Below are positions 14,472 to 23,187 of a DNA stretch of 24,703 nucleotides, one piece after another; within the stretch, counting starts at the first letter, position 1; every line of letters starts with the position of its first letter. Below the pieces are notes generated by a model, which saw only the letters and a list, made by a program, of their open reading frames with translations, searched no databases and had not been told where the DNA came from. The stretch comes from Clostridium sp. (GTDB taxonomy: Bacteria; Bacillota; Clostridia; Acetivibrionales; Acetivibrionaceae): contig DUVG01000029.1 in assembly GCA_012841175.1 (NCBI GenBank), forward strand, positions 1 to 24,703. Reading direction: 5' to 3'. The position numbers and the translations under genes are program-made.

Positions 14472-15653
14472 TTAAATTCTAACCATGGCATCTGTCATTC
14501 TTGCCACCCGGACCATTTCTTTTACATCATGAACTCTAACTATATCTGCACCATTTGCAATCCCCAATGTTACAGTTGCGGCAGTTCCTTCAAGTCTCTC
14601 ATTTACAGGAAGCTCCAATATGTTTCCAATAAGGGATTTCCTCGATGTCCCAATCAATACTGGTACATTTAAAGAGTCTAATTCTTTAAGTCTTCTCATT
14701 ACATCTAAATTGTGCTGAAGTGTCTTTCCAAAACCTATACCTGGGTCTACAACAATGCTCTCTCTACGCACTCCCACATTTTCTGCTATTTTAATACTCT
14801 CTCTTAAAAATCTTATTATGTCCCCCATCAAATCTTCATATTCTTTGTTATCACTATTATGCATAACTACAACACCAGCACCTGTTTTAGAAATAACCTC
14901 TGCCATGTTTTCATCTTTTTGCAATCCCCAAACATCATTTACAATACTTGCCCCAGCCATAATTGCCTTTTCTGCCACTAGAGCTTTTGATGTATCCACA
15001 GAAATAGGGACATTTATTTCCTTAGCTAACTTTTCAATAACAGGAACAACTCTGTTTATTTCAGAAAAAGGGTCAACTGGCTGGTATCCTGGTCTTGTAG
15101 ATTCACCACCAATATCAATTATATCTGCTCCATTTTTTACCATGTCAATAGCTCTTTTTATTGCACTGTCTATATTTGAATATTGCCCACCATCTGAAAA
15201 CGAGTCAGGAGTAACATTTAGTATGCCCATTACGTATGTCTTTTCTCCAATTGGAAGTTTATATTTACCACATTCAAAATGTTTTGGTTTTCCAGTATCT
15301 AACACCTTAATTACCCTTTGTATTTCATCTGCTATTTCTGTAAAAACTCCTCTGTAAACACTAAGCTTATAAATAAGTCTGCTATATTGACTATATGTCC
15401 CCATTAAAAGCACATGAGATTCTTTGGCACTACAGTCAAAAACACCTCTGTTTACAGCTGCATCTCCTCCCTTTGCAAGCATCTCATGTTTTATAATGTT
15501 TGCAGCGTATGCACTTATATTTTCTATTTTCATCACAATAAAAAGTGCCTTAGATGCAAGATATGGTATAGAATTAGCATCTACACCTATTTTTCGAATT
15601 TCCTCTTTAGAAGTATGTATATTATCAACTTGAACAATTCTTGCATTAATCAT
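14472..15653 (-). CDS. folP: Dihydropteroate synthase with long N-terminal extension
   Basis: A 393-residue protein, about 120 longer than usual. The catalytic TIM barrel starts near residue 130: YVMGILNVTPDSFSDGG (140-156), ADIIDIGGESTRPG near 174, NVPISVDTSKALVAEKA, GASIVNDVWG and LIGTSRKSLIG. It joins p-aminobenzoate to hydroxymethyldihydropterin pyrophosphate and is the sulfonamide target. Residues 1-125 form an extra domain with no motif I recognise (ALFIVMKIENISAYAANIIK; MLAKGGDAAVNRGVFDCS); similar extensions are known in some clostridial and archaeal homologues. The ATG follows AAAGGAGAG. It is the first gene of the fol operon and is divergent from ppx. Confidence 0.95.
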   Translation of the reverse strand: MINARIVQVDNIHTSKEEIRKIGVDANSIPYLASKALFIVMKIENISAYAANIIKHEMLAKGGDAAVNRGVFDCSAKESHVLLMGTYSQYSRLIYKLSVYRGVFTEIADEIQRVIKVLDTGKPKHFECGKYKLPIGEKTYVMGILNVTPDSFSDGGQYSNIDSAIKRAIDMVKNGADIIDIGGESTRPGYQPVDPFSEINRVVPVIEKLAKEINVPISVDTSKALVAEKAIMAGASIVNDVWGLQKDENMAEVISKTGAGVVVMHNSDNKEYEDLMGDIIRFLRESIKIAENVGVRRESIVVDPGIGFGKTLQHNLDVMRRLKELDSLNVPVLIGTSRKSLIGNILELPVNERLEGTAATVTLGIANGADIVRVHDVKEMVRVARMTDAMVRI

Positions 15654-15788
15654 GTACCTTCTCTCCTTTCAATATATTTATTATAATAAAAAAAGGCAAA
15701 TTATAAAAGGGTTTTGGATGTATTTACTAAATATGAGGAAAACATCAGGCTTTGCTATATATCTAAAGATGATTACAATTGCTTTCTG

Positions 15789-15797
15789 TGGTATAAT
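15789..15797 (+). promoter_or_regulatory. Extended -10 promoter for the Ppx/GppA gene
   Basis: TGGTATAAT is a perfect extended -10 (TATAAT at 15792-15797). No good -35 is seen 17 nt upstream. The predicted start near 15804 gives a leader of about 60 nt. Confidence 0.45.
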
Positions 15798-15863
15798 TAC
15801 ATTATTAAAAAGTAGAAAATTCTATTTTAATATTATAAAAAAATTAGAAAAGTGGGATTACAA

Positions 15864-17384
15864 ATGCCAAAAAAAGTAGGGATAATAGATTTAGGATCAA
15901 ATTCAGTAAGACTGGTTGTTTTTGAGGTTGAAAAAAATGGCGCTTTTAGATTAATTGACGATATTAACGATCCAATAAGACTTATGGAAAATATGATTTG
16001 TGATAAGTTTTTAAATGACCTGGCTATGCACAGAACAATAAAGACTATTAAACTCTATAAAAAACTGTGTACAGCACACGATATTAGTGCAAACAGGATA
16101 ATTGGAGTGGCTACTGCTGCTATGCGAAAAGCAGAAAATCGGGATCATCTTTTAAGACTTCTTAGCAATTCTACTGGAATAAATTTTAAAATTCTTTCAG
16201 GTAAGGAAGAATGCCTGTATGTGTATAAAGCAATTGCTAATTCCATGGAGATAAGCGAAGGTATAATTGTTGATATTGGTGGTGGAAGCACTGAAATAAT
16301 AAAATTTAAAGATAAACGTATGAAAAACCATGTTTGCTTGCCTATTGGCTCTGTTGTTGCAACAGAAAAATTTTTGGATAAAAATGTTGTCTCTTTTCGT
16401 AAACTTGATGCCTTGCACAATTACATCAAAAATTTGTTATCGGAGTCAGACTGGCTTTTTGAAGAAACAAATCCAGTCTTAATAGGTGTAGGCGGCGTAA
16501 TTAGAAACCTTGGCAAAATTCATAGAAAGCATATAAATTATCCACTTAACAAAACTCATAACTACCAAATGAGTATAGAAGATTTCCAATTTATATATAA
16601 TATGCTAAAAGATACAGATTTAGAATCTAGAAAAAAAATCCATGGTCTTTCTAAAAACAGAGCTGATATAATAGTTGGAGGCCTTGCCATTTTAAACTCT
16701 ATAATATCTGTGGTTTCTCCATCAAAGCTTGTAGTGAGTGGTTTTGGCTTAAGAGAAGGTATCCTCTATGAACATATTTTTTCAAATTCAAAAATAATGC
16801 CTCACGAAGATGCCCTTTCATTAAGTCTTTATAACTATATGCATCTTTATGGCATAAGTCAAAAACATGCAGAACAAGTTTGCTTTATCTCATTGTCTTT
16901 ATTTGACCAACTAAAACCACTTCATAAATTGGGTGACTGGGAGAGAAAACTTCTTAAGGTAGCTTCTCTTCTCCACGATATAGGTATTTCAATAAGCTAT
17001 TATGAACACCATAAACACTCTTTTTACATTATATTGAATTCTAGGTTAAATGGTCTTTCCCAGAGGGAAACTGTCCTTATTTCTGCAATAGCCGCCTCCC
17101 ATTCGGATAAGCCCTTTAATGAGAATTGGAAAAATAAATATTCTTTTATCCTTTTACCTGGAGATATTGAAATTTATGAAAAGCTCTCAATTATTTTAAA
17201 GCTAGCTGAATGCCTTGACAGAAGCGAAATGGGGATAATACAATCTATAGAATGTCAAATTTTTGATACTTCAGTTAAAATTCAGACAATTAAAGACGGC
17301 GATGCTGAACTAGAATTAAGCCTTTCTAATGAATATAATGATTTATTTAAAAATTGTTTTGGAAAATCCCTAAATATATTATAA
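15864..17384 (+). CDS. Ppx/GppA-family phosphatase with C-terminal HD domain
   Basis: A 506-residue protein of the exopolyphosphatase/guanosine pentaphosphatase family. It could hydrolyse polyphosphate or pppGpp; sequence does not decide. The ASKHA core has GIIDLGSNSVRLVVFE (6-21), ANRIIGVATAAMR, IIVDIGGGSTEII near 134 and LIGVGGVIRNLGKIH near 211. The second half carries an HD-type region, LLKVASLLHDIGISISYYEHHKHS near 366, with a further ISAIAASHSDKP. The ATG at 15864 is preferred: GGGAT lies 7 nt before it, while a GTG 12 nt upstream overlaps that site. It is the only plus-strand gene between abrB and the lexA-like gene, divergent from folP, and ends before a hairpin. Confidence 0.9.
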   Translation: MPKKVGIIDLGSNSVRLVVFEVEKNGAFRLIDDINDPIRLMENMICDKFLNDLAMHRTIKTIKLYKKLCTAHDISANRIIGVATAAMRKAENRDHLLRLLSNSTGINFKILSGKEECLYVYKAIANSMEISEGIIVDIGGGSTEIIKFKDKRMKNHVCLPIGSVVATEKFLDKNVVSFRKLDALHNYIKNLLSESDWLFEETNPVLIGVGGVIRNLGKIHRKHINYPLNKTHNYQMSIEDFQFIYNMLKDTDLESRKKIHGLSKNRADIIVGGLAILNSIISVVSPSKLVVSGFGLREGILYEHIFSNSKIMPHEDALSLSLYNYMHLYGISQKHAEQVCFISLSLFDQLKPLHKLGDWERKLLKVASLLHDIGISISYYEHHKHSFYIILNSRLNGLSQRETVLISAIAASHSDKPFNENWKNKYSFILLPGDIEIYEKLSIILKLAECLDRSEMGIIQSIECQIFDTSVKIQTIKDGDAELELSLSNEYNDLFKNCFGKSLNIL

Positions 17385-17398
17385 TAACAATCAAAAAG

Positions 17399-17430
17399 GG
17401 CTGCTGCACCAAAAAATTAGTGCAACAGCC
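17399..17430. terminator. Bidirectional terminator between ppx and the xylanase gene
   Basis: GGCTGCTGCAC (17399-17409) pairs with GTGCAACAGCC (17420-17430) with one mismatch and a 10-nt A/T loop. On the minus strand it is followed by CTTTTTG, so it best serves the xylanase gene; it can also stop ppx. Confidence 0.85.
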
Positions 17431-17445
17431 TCTTTAAATTATAAT

Positions 17446-19245
17446 TTATTTCTTCTTAAATGCATCTGCCACTGTAAAATATGAAGGTTTTGGCTCATAT
17501 TCTTCATCGAAAATCAATGCGCGGCCTTGACCTGGGAATTGCTGTGTTACCCATGAATACTTATCAGTGAATCCCCAAATTACAAATGTATTTACATTAG
17601 GATTGTTTACTGCTATAGAAGCTACATCACCATAGTTTGAAGCCTGTACTTCTAAATCATATTCACTTCCATGTTCATTCATTCTAATATCAACTTCTGT
17701 AAATGCAACTTCTATACCTAAATCTGCATAACGTTTTACGTTTCTATCAATGCTTTGTATATAACTTGAGTGCATATTGTTAATATAGTGACCCTGGAAT
17801 CCAACTCCATCAATTGGCACTCCTTTTTCAACCAATCTCTTTACAAGGTTATAACAAGCATCAGCTTTTACGCCGCCCATATCTGATATGTTATAGTCAT
17901 TGTAGAATAACAATGCATCTGGGTCTGCTTCTCTTGCAAATTTAAATGCATATTCAATATAGTCTTCACCAATAACTCTCATCCATATTGAATCATTAGT
18001 TCTTAAAGCACCATTATTGTCGGAAATTGCTTCATTCACAACGTCCCAATGTATGATTTTCCCTTTATAGTGAGTCATTACAGTGTATATATGTTCTCTC
18101 ATAATTTCTATAAGTTCATCACGTGTCCAGTTTCCATTTTCAAGCCATGCTGGTGTTTGATTATGCCAAATTAATGTATGACCACGAACTGCCATTCCAT
18201 TTTCCTCTGCAAAATCAATCAGTTTGTCTCCAGGCGTAAAGTTAAACTGGTCTTTTGATGGCCTTATTGTATCAAACTTCATTTCATTTTCTGCTACAAC
18301 CATGTTGAATTCTCTCTTTAGAATTTCATGGTACATTAAGTCATTTCTCTGATAGAATACACTTCCAACAGCGGATCCTACATACATTCCTCTACTTTCT
18401 GCAAGTTCTTTCAAAGAAGTTCCATTAATAAGAGGTGGAGGTGTTACCGGTGTTGGTGTTGGTTTTGGCGTTGCAATATCTGTTGAAAACTCAATCCAAT
18501 TAACGTTAACTGAGTCTTTAAATTTAATATATAAATCATATACACCATTAATAGGCGTTTGCATATTAGTAAATGCTGTATCGTAGAAATTCCATCCACC
18601 AGTACCTTCAACTGTTAATATTGCTACTGGATAACCATCTGGACTGTCAAGTCTTATTTCAATGTCAACATTCTCATTTTGAGTAGCAACATACATTCCC
18701 ATTGATTTAGCACCTGGACTAAAATTCAAATCTTTAAATACAATATAGTCTCCTGGCTCAATCCAGCCTATTGCATTTCCTCCGTCCCCTGTTCCCACAA
18801 CCTGAATTGTAGTTGAGTTTGTCTCATTATAATCTTCAGCTTCAATTTTTCTAAATGCATCCTTTGTATTTGGGCCTGGTGTCTTCTGTGGTGGTGGCGG
18901 TGGTGCAATAGGTTGTTCTTCTTCTGATTCAACAGGAAATTCGTCAATAATTTCAAGTATGCGCCTGCTCATCAGCGAAGCATCTAATGAATTCACAAGT
19001 CCATCACCATTTAAGTCTGCGGCTTTTTCTGATACTGGTAAAGTATCAATTACTTCCATTATGTACCTTGACAACAAAACTAAATCTAAAGAGTCAATTT
19101 TTCCGTCATCGTTTAAATCGCCGTAAGTGATGCTGCTGGCTGAAACTTCATTTTTTAACTGGTTAGTGTCGGTGAAAACTATCATAGTAAAAACAATTGA
19201 CATAACCATAATCCAAATGCCAGCCTTTTTAAAGGTTCTTTTCAT
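17446..19245 (-). CDS. Secreted cellulosomal GH10 endo-xylanase: dockerin - CBM6 - GH10
   Basis: A 599-residue secreted xylanase. Residues 1-37 are a signal peptide (KRTFKKAGIWIMVMSIVFTM). A type I dockerin (41-103) has two calcium-binding repeats, GDLNDDGKIDSLDLVLLSRYI and ADLNGDGLVNSLDASLMSRRI. A proline linker leads to a CBM6 (131-256: RKIEAEDYN, GWIEPGDYIVF, VNVNWIEFS). After a second PT linker comes a GH10 catalytic domain (about 275-598). Its acid/base is E405 in HWDVVNEA and its nucleophile E517 in AFTEVDIRM. It should cut xylan within the cellulosome. The dockerin is N-terminal rather than C-terminal, and its recognition residues are Ser-Leu in both repeats. The ATG at 19243-19245 has GGGGGAG 5 nt upstream; an upstream ATG at 19281 lacks one. 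It follows rsgI by 73 nt with no terminator. Confidence 0.95.
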   Translation of the reverse strand: MKRTFKKAGIWIMVMSIVFTMIVFTDTNQLKNEVSASSITYGDLNDDGKIDSLDLVLLSRYIMEVIDTLPVSEKAADLNGDGLVNSLDASLMSRRILEIIDEFPVESEEEQPIAPPPPPQKTPGPNTKDAFRKIEAEDYNETNSTTIQVVGTGDGGNAIGWIEPGDYIVFKDLNFSPGAKSMGMYVATQNENVDIEIRLDSPDGYPVAILTVEGTGGWNFYDTAFTNMQTPINGVYDLYIKFKDSVNVNWIEFSTDIATPKPTPTPVTPPPLINGTSLKELAESRGMYVGSAVGSVFYQRNDLMYHEILKREFNMVVAENEMKFDTIRPSKDQFNFTPGDKLIDFAEENGMAVRGHTLIWHNQTPAWLENGNWTRDELIEIMREHIYTVMTHYKGKIIHWDVVNEAISDNNGALRTNDSIWMRVIGEDYIEYAFKFAREADPDALLFYNDYNISDMGGVKADACYNLVKRLVEKGVPIDGVGFQGHYINNMHSSYIQSIDRNVKRYADLGIEVAFTEVDIRMNEHGSEYDLEVQASNYGDVASIAVNNPNVNTFVIWGFTDKYSWVTQQFPGQGRALIFDEEYEPKPSYFTVADAFKKK

Positions 19246-19318
19246 TTTATCTCCCCCTATTTTTATTATATTGACTGCCATAATTAATGGTCTAGTCTTT
19301 CACTAAAATCATAAATAT

Positions 19319-21523
19319 CTAATTTGAATACAATCGACTTTGTGGAACAACATTCTTAGGCATACTCATGCTGCTCCATTCAAGTCTTATTGCTCCAATA
19401 CCCATGTTTTTATAGTACTCTAAGCGTATATCATATTTTTTCCCTGCTTCAAGGTATATTTTCCCTGTATTTGTTACATTCCACATGTCATTCCACTCAT
19501 TAATTATTAACTGGTTATTAATCCATAACCTAGCACCACTATTGCGTGTAACATAAAATGTATATTCTTCACTATATGGAGGCTGGATTTTGCCTGTCCA
19601 CCTTACACCAAAGACTCCATTATTAAACATTGTTGTGTCTGGAGGATTAATCCCCCAATTAAAGTTAACAACCGGATCTATTCTTTCTAACTTAAAATCT
19701 TTAAAATCCATATCATTGTAGTACTGGCCTTTAAGACCTTCTCCATCTCCTGGCAATTCTTCAGGTAAGGTTAATGGCTTATCTGATGGAAAAAGTGCAC
19801 TTTGTGGAACTACTTCTTTAGGCGTACTCATGCTGCTCCACTCTAATTTTATATTGCCATAGTTTCCAAAATTGTTAAATTCATAATATTCAAGTTTTAT
19901 ATTATACTTTTGACCACCTACAAGGAAGATATGTCCAAAGCTTGACATTCCCCATAAATCTTTAGTCCATTCATTTATAACCATCATATCATTAATCCAT
20001 AATCTTACACCATAGCCTCGATTAATGTGGAAAGTATACATCTCTGTGTTTTGTGCCTTTATTTGCCCTTCCCAGCGAATACTTAGGGAGCCGTCATCAT
20101 TTAAATCCGAGTGTGGAAGTTTATTTTCCCAATTAAAATTTATTTCTGAGTCTATACGAATTCCAACTAAATTTGTAAAATCCGCATTATCATAGTATTC
20201 TCCCCTAAGTCCTGTACCAATATCTTCAGGTTCATTATTCCCAGGCTTTTCAGTTGGTTTTATACTAGGTGTTGGCCTTGGATTTTGGATTTCAGGTAAT
20301 ACTGGCGTATTACTTGGCCATATAATTGGTGTCCCACTAGGTGTCGGCCTTGGACTTTGGGTTTCAGGTGATACTGGCGTATTACTTGGCTTTATTATTG
20401 GAGTCCCACTAGGTGTCACTCTTGGATTTTGTGTTTCATTTGGAACCGGCGTTTCATTTCGATTTACTATCGGAGTCATCGTCGGTGTAGATTGTGGCTC
20501 CTCAATAGTTCTAGGGGTTGTTGTAGGTGTTACTATTATTGCTGGTGTTGCGATTGTGGACGTTTCTGCAGGCATTACTGCTGGTGTTTCTGCTAAGGTT
20601 TCTACAGGTGTCGTTGTAGGTGTTTCTACAGGCGTTGACGTAACTTCTTCTGTAGGTTCAATTGTAGAATTTGGTGTTGGTGTATCTTTAGGAGTATTTC
20701 CTACGTCTGGCGTTGATTCAACTTTTTCTTCTGAATCCAAATGATTTTTTGGTAGCTTCATATATTCTTCAATGATATCCTTTAATGATAATTCTTTAAA
20801 TTCTTCAATTGAAATATCATCTTTCACTTGGTTGATTTCGGCGAATATGGTGTATTTACCCATTGAGATGTGGTTTGTCTTTGATAATTCCATGTATTCA
20901 TTATTAGATTCTATAACTATCATATTAATTCTCTGAAATTCTTGATCAACTCTATTTTTATAACTTTTTAAACTGTCCATTATTTTCTTTTCTGCTTCAG
21001 CTATGTTTTTTCTAACTATTTTATTTTTATCATTAATTGTTCCTGCAAGCAAAACATAATTTTCTTCATTATCAGATAATATATTTATTTGATTATAATA
21101 TCTTATTACCTCTAGCAATCCTTCACTAATTTCCATTCCCTTAAGATTTAAATCTTCCTCTATGGTATCAGTTAAACCCTCTAGGTAAGATATACCTAAT
21201 ATTTTTTGTTTTCCATCTATCTCAAACTCAATGCTTGGGTTTACATCAAGGCTTACAAACCCAAAAACATCTGTATTATTTACATTCCAAACAGGAATAA
21301 TATCACTAAATACCATTCCAGTTAAAATCAATACAAAGCAAGCCACAGCCACTGATAATCTTTTCATATAGTAAGCTAAGTTTATAATATCCGAACTTTT
21401 AAATTCTATTTCCTGAGTTTTAAACATAGTAGGTTTTCTTTTTAATGTGTAAAATTCATTATCTTTGGTCAAAACAGTAACGGTATGTTGACCAACATCC
21501 ATAATTAAACCTTTAAGCCTCAT
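19319..21523 (-). CDS. rsgI: RsgI-type anti-sigma-I factor with two C-terminal PA14 domains
   Basis: A 734-residue membrane anti-sigma factor. Residues 1-50 are the cytoplasmic RsgI N-terminal domain that binds SigI. A transmembrane helix (about 55-77) follows. The periplasm-side RsgI domain contains SLDVNPSIEFEID (91-103), whose Asn95-Pro96 bond is the known autoproteolysis site in RsgI proteins. Residues 268-432 are a Pro/Thr linker with 24-residue repeats. Two PA14 domains (about 437-580 and 597-732) each end in LEWSSMS-PK-VVPQS. C. thermocellum RsgI3 has the same architecture, with PA14 domains reported to bind polysaccharide, so this is probably its relative. It should sense extracellular plant cell-wall polymer and release SigI by regulated proteolysis. 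Its ATG overlaps the sigI stop by 4 nt. Confidence 0.95.
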   Translation of the reverse strand: MRLKGLIMDVGQHTVTVLTKDNEFYTLKRKPTMFKTQEIEFKSSDIINLAYYMKRLSVAVACFVLILTGMVFSDIIPVWNVNNTDVFGFVSLDVNPSIEFEIDGKQKILGISYLEGLTDTIEEDLNLKGMEISEGLLEVIRYYNQINILSDNEENYVLLAGTINDKNKIVRKNIAEAEKKIMDSLKSYKNRVDQEFQRINMIVIESNNEYMELSKTNHISMGKYTIFAEINQVKDDISIEEFKELSLKDIIEEYMKLPKNHLDSEEKVESTPDVGNTPKDTPTPNSTIEPTEEVTSTPVETPTTTPVETLAETPAVMPAETSTIATPAIIVTPTTTPRTIEEPQSTPTMTPIVNRNETPVPNETQNPRVTPSGTPIIKPSNTPVSPETQSPRPTPSGTPIIWPSNTPVLPEIQNPRPTPSIKPTEKPGNNEPEDIGTGLRGEYYDNADFTNLVGIRIDSEINFNWENKLPHSDLNDDGSLSIRWEGQIKAQNTEMYTFHINRGYGVRLWINDMMVINEWTKDLWGMSSFGHIFLVGGQKYNIKLEYYEFNNFGNYGNIKLEWSSMSTPKEVVPQSALFPSDKPLTLPEELPGDGEGLKGQYYNDMDFKDFKLERIDPVVNFNWGINPPDTTMFNNGVFGVRWTGKIQPPYSEEYTFYVTRNSGARLWINNQLIINEWNDMWNVTNTGKIYLEAGKKYDIRLEYYKNMGIGAIRLEWSSMSMPKNVVPQSRLYSN
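20252..20452 (-). repeat. 72-nt tandem repeats encoding the RsgI Pro/Thr linker
   Basis: Two full copies of a 24-residue unit (20381-20452 and 20309-20380) and a partial third (20252-20308). The units begin TPV and contain PSGTPII-PSN; residue differences are at about five positions between copies. The repeats lie in the extended linker between the membrane and the PA14 domains and may change in number between strains. Confidence 0.8.
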
Positions 21524-22272
21524 TTAACCACCTCTTTTGAGTTTCCCAAGTAAGACTTTAAATGATGATAATCATTGCCATATATAAGGCACAAAGAAAT
21601 AATGTAATTTCTATTTCTTTGCAAAGTCCTAGGATGAAAATTCACAATTTTTGTTAATTCTTTTATCGGGAGGTACTTCTTGTTAATTAGCTTATTATAT
21701 ATCTCTTTATTTTCAACAATCTTGCGCGCTATATTAATGCACATTTCTCTTGAGTCTTTGTGTTTTGGCATGTATTTGGGCATATCACTAATCTTCATTC
21801 CAAAAGATTCCAATTTCTTATTGTAGTGTTTTATCTCTTGGAATAATTCAATTCTTTCAAACTTTGACCCTGTATCGTCTCTTAAATATCTTTCTTCATA
21901 ATTTTTTTCATCATTTTCCAGATACGAAAATGGAAGTTCATGTCTACTTTTGGACTTAAATCTAAAATAATCAATTATTCTTCTTTTTATTACCTGTTCA
22001 GCAAAACTAAAAAAATTAAATCCTGTGGAACTTTTCTTTGAGTCATATTTTTCAATAGCTTCATTAAAGGCAATCAGCCCAATACTATATTCGTCACAAT
22101 TCTTTATGTTAGAGGTTTCAAAAATATCCTTTGAAAGAACTTTTAAAATAAAAGGTATGTAATCTTTAATGAATTTTTCTCTAGCCTCATTATCCCCTTC
22201 TTTTATTCTTTTTATAGTTTGCGCAACAGATTCCCCGTCCGAATTGTAGACAGTAAAAACGATAATCACCAT
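21520..22272 (-). CDS. sigI: Alternative sigma factor SigI
   Basis: A 250-residue sigma factor of the SigI subfamily. It has a sigma-2 region (about 15-110: IKRIKEGDNEAREKFIKDYIPF, DEYSIGLIAFNEAIEKYD, FNFFSFAEQVIKRRIIDYFR) and no typical sigma-4; instead the SigI-specific C-terminal domain has LPIKELTKIVNFHPRTLQRNRNYIISL. In cellulolytic clostridia SigI factors direct genes for plant-polysaccharide degradation. I chose ATG at 22270-22272, next to GGAAGAGGTGG; a GTG at 22267-22269 is better spaced. A TTG 18 codons upstream opens a longer frame but lacks a ribosome-binding site. It overlaps rsgI by 4 nt. No SigI-type promoter (C-rich -35, CGAA -10) was found upstream. Confidence 0.93.
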   Translation of the reverse strand: MVIIVFTVYNSDGESVAQTIKRIKEGDNEAREKFIKDYIPFILKVLSKDIFETSNIKNCDEYSIGLIAFNEAIEKYDSKKSSTGFNFFSFAEQVIKRRIIDYFRFKSKSRHELPFSYLENDEKNYEERYLRDDTGSKFERIELFQEIKHYNKKLESFGMKISDMPKYMPKHKDSREMCINIARKIVENKEIYNKLINKKYLPIKELTKIVNFHPRTLQRNRNYIISLCLIYGNDYHHLKSYLGNSKEVVK

Positions 22273-22449
22273 ACCACCTCTTCCAGAAAAATACATATAC
22301 CAATATAAATAACCCCCCACGGTCAAAATAAACCCTTTTATATTTTTTATATCTCTTTTTATCTATAAATCTATATGATTATATTTTAACATCTAAATTA
22401 AATTTATTCCATAGGTATATGTCTCTTTCTGAGTTGACATTGTTTAAAT

Positions 22450-23013
22450 TTATAACCTGTTTATAAGAGACATTACCTCTGACCTAGTTCTAGCATCGGT
22501 TTTTATTATTCCCCTTAAAGCTGAAGTCACAGTTTTTGATCCGGGCTTCTTTATCCCTCTCATTGTCATACACAAATGTTCAGCTTCAACAACTACAGCA
22601 ACTCCTAATGGATCTATACTGCTCATAATTATATCCGCTACTTCACTGGTCAAACGTTCCTGCAACTGAGGTTTTTTGGCAATAATATCTACAATTCTAG
22701 CTAACTTGCTAAGTCCTAATACTCTACCTTTTCTAGGTATATAAACTACATGAGCAATCCCAACAAAGGGAAGTAAATGATGTTCGCAAACTGAATACAT
22801 AGGAATATCTTTTACAAGAATCATTTCTTCATGACTGTTTTCTTGAAATACTTTAATATAATTTTTAGGATCAGTATACATTCCTGCAAATATTTCTTCA
22901 TACATTCTTGCCACCCTGTCAGGTGTTTCTACTAATCCTTCTCTGTCAGGGTCTTCTCCAATAGCTATAAGTATTTCTCTCACAGCGGCCCTTACACGTT
23001 GTTTATCAATCAT
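22450..23013 (-). CDS. folE: GTP cyclohydrolase I
   Basis: A 187-residue FolE, which converts GTP to 7,8-dihydroneopterin triphosphate, the first step of folate synthesis. Zinc ligands are C76 and H79 in SVCEHHLLPFVG and C148 in EHLCMTMRGIKKPGS. The motif GLSKLARIVDIIAKKPQLQERL (100-121) is typical, and the length is normal. The ATG is behind AAAGAGGTAG. It is 7 kb from folP-folB-folK and is the gene before sigI in the same direction, 178 nt away; no terminator stands between them, so some read-through into sigI is possible. A strong sigma-A promoter with an overlapping inverted repeat controls it. Confidence 0.97.
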   Translation of the reverse strand: MIDKQRVRAAVREILIAIGEDPDREGLVETPDRVARMYEEIFAGMYTDPKNYIKVFQENSHEEMILVKDIPMYSVCEHHLLPFVGIAHVVYIPRKGRVLGLSKLARIVDIIAKKPQLQERLTSEVADIIMSSIDPLGVAVVVEAEHLCMTMRGIKKPGSKTVTSALRGIIKTDARTRSEVMSLINRL

Positions 23014-23051
23014 TTTTACTACCTCTTTCTAAAAATAAAATCATTTTACCA

Positions 23052-23078
23052 TATGTAAATTATTATATACTTTACATA
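23052..23078. promoter_or_regulatory. Operator-like inverted repeat at the folE transcription start
   Basis: TATGTAAA (23052-23059) and TTTACATA (23071-23078) are perfect inverted copies separated by 11 nt. They cover about +1 to +27 of the predicted folE transcript, a usual place for a repressor site. The same octamers occur, wider apart, before the LexA-like gene. Confidence 0.45.
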
Positions 23079-23084
23079 CAAATT

Positions 23085-23113
23085 ATTATACTGTATACAT
23101 GGAAAAATGACAA
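23085..23113 (-). promoter_or_regulatory. Sigma-A promoter for folE
   Basis: TTGTCA (23108-23113), a 17-nt spacer and a perfect TATAAT (23085-23090) on the minus strand. Predicted start near 23078, giving a leader of about 65 nt. Confidence 0.75.
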
Positions 23114-23187
23114 TAAATTCTGAAATGATGATTAGATATACATAATAAAGTAAACTCAAAACCAAAATAATATTTTTGGATCTTATG

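Noticed and set aside
15652..15879. 75-codon plus-strand frame between folP and ppx
   Set aside because: It overlaps the folP ribosome-binding site and the ppx start, and the ATG lacks a ribosome-binding site.
19265..19294. Possible sigma-A promoter before the xylanase (TAGACC, 18 nt, TATAAT on minus)
   Set aside because: The -35 matches only 4 of 6, and the start would fall next to the ribosome-binding site, leaving a leader of about 13 nt.
20556..20744. Plus-strand Val/Gly/Ser-rich frame within rsgI
   Set aside because: Mirror image of the Pro/Thr linker codons; no ribosome-binding site.
22273..22449. Search for a SigI-type promoter upstream of sigI
   Set aside because: No C-rich -35 with a CGAA-like -10 on the minus strand; the G run near 22313-22318 is on the wrong strand for that motif.
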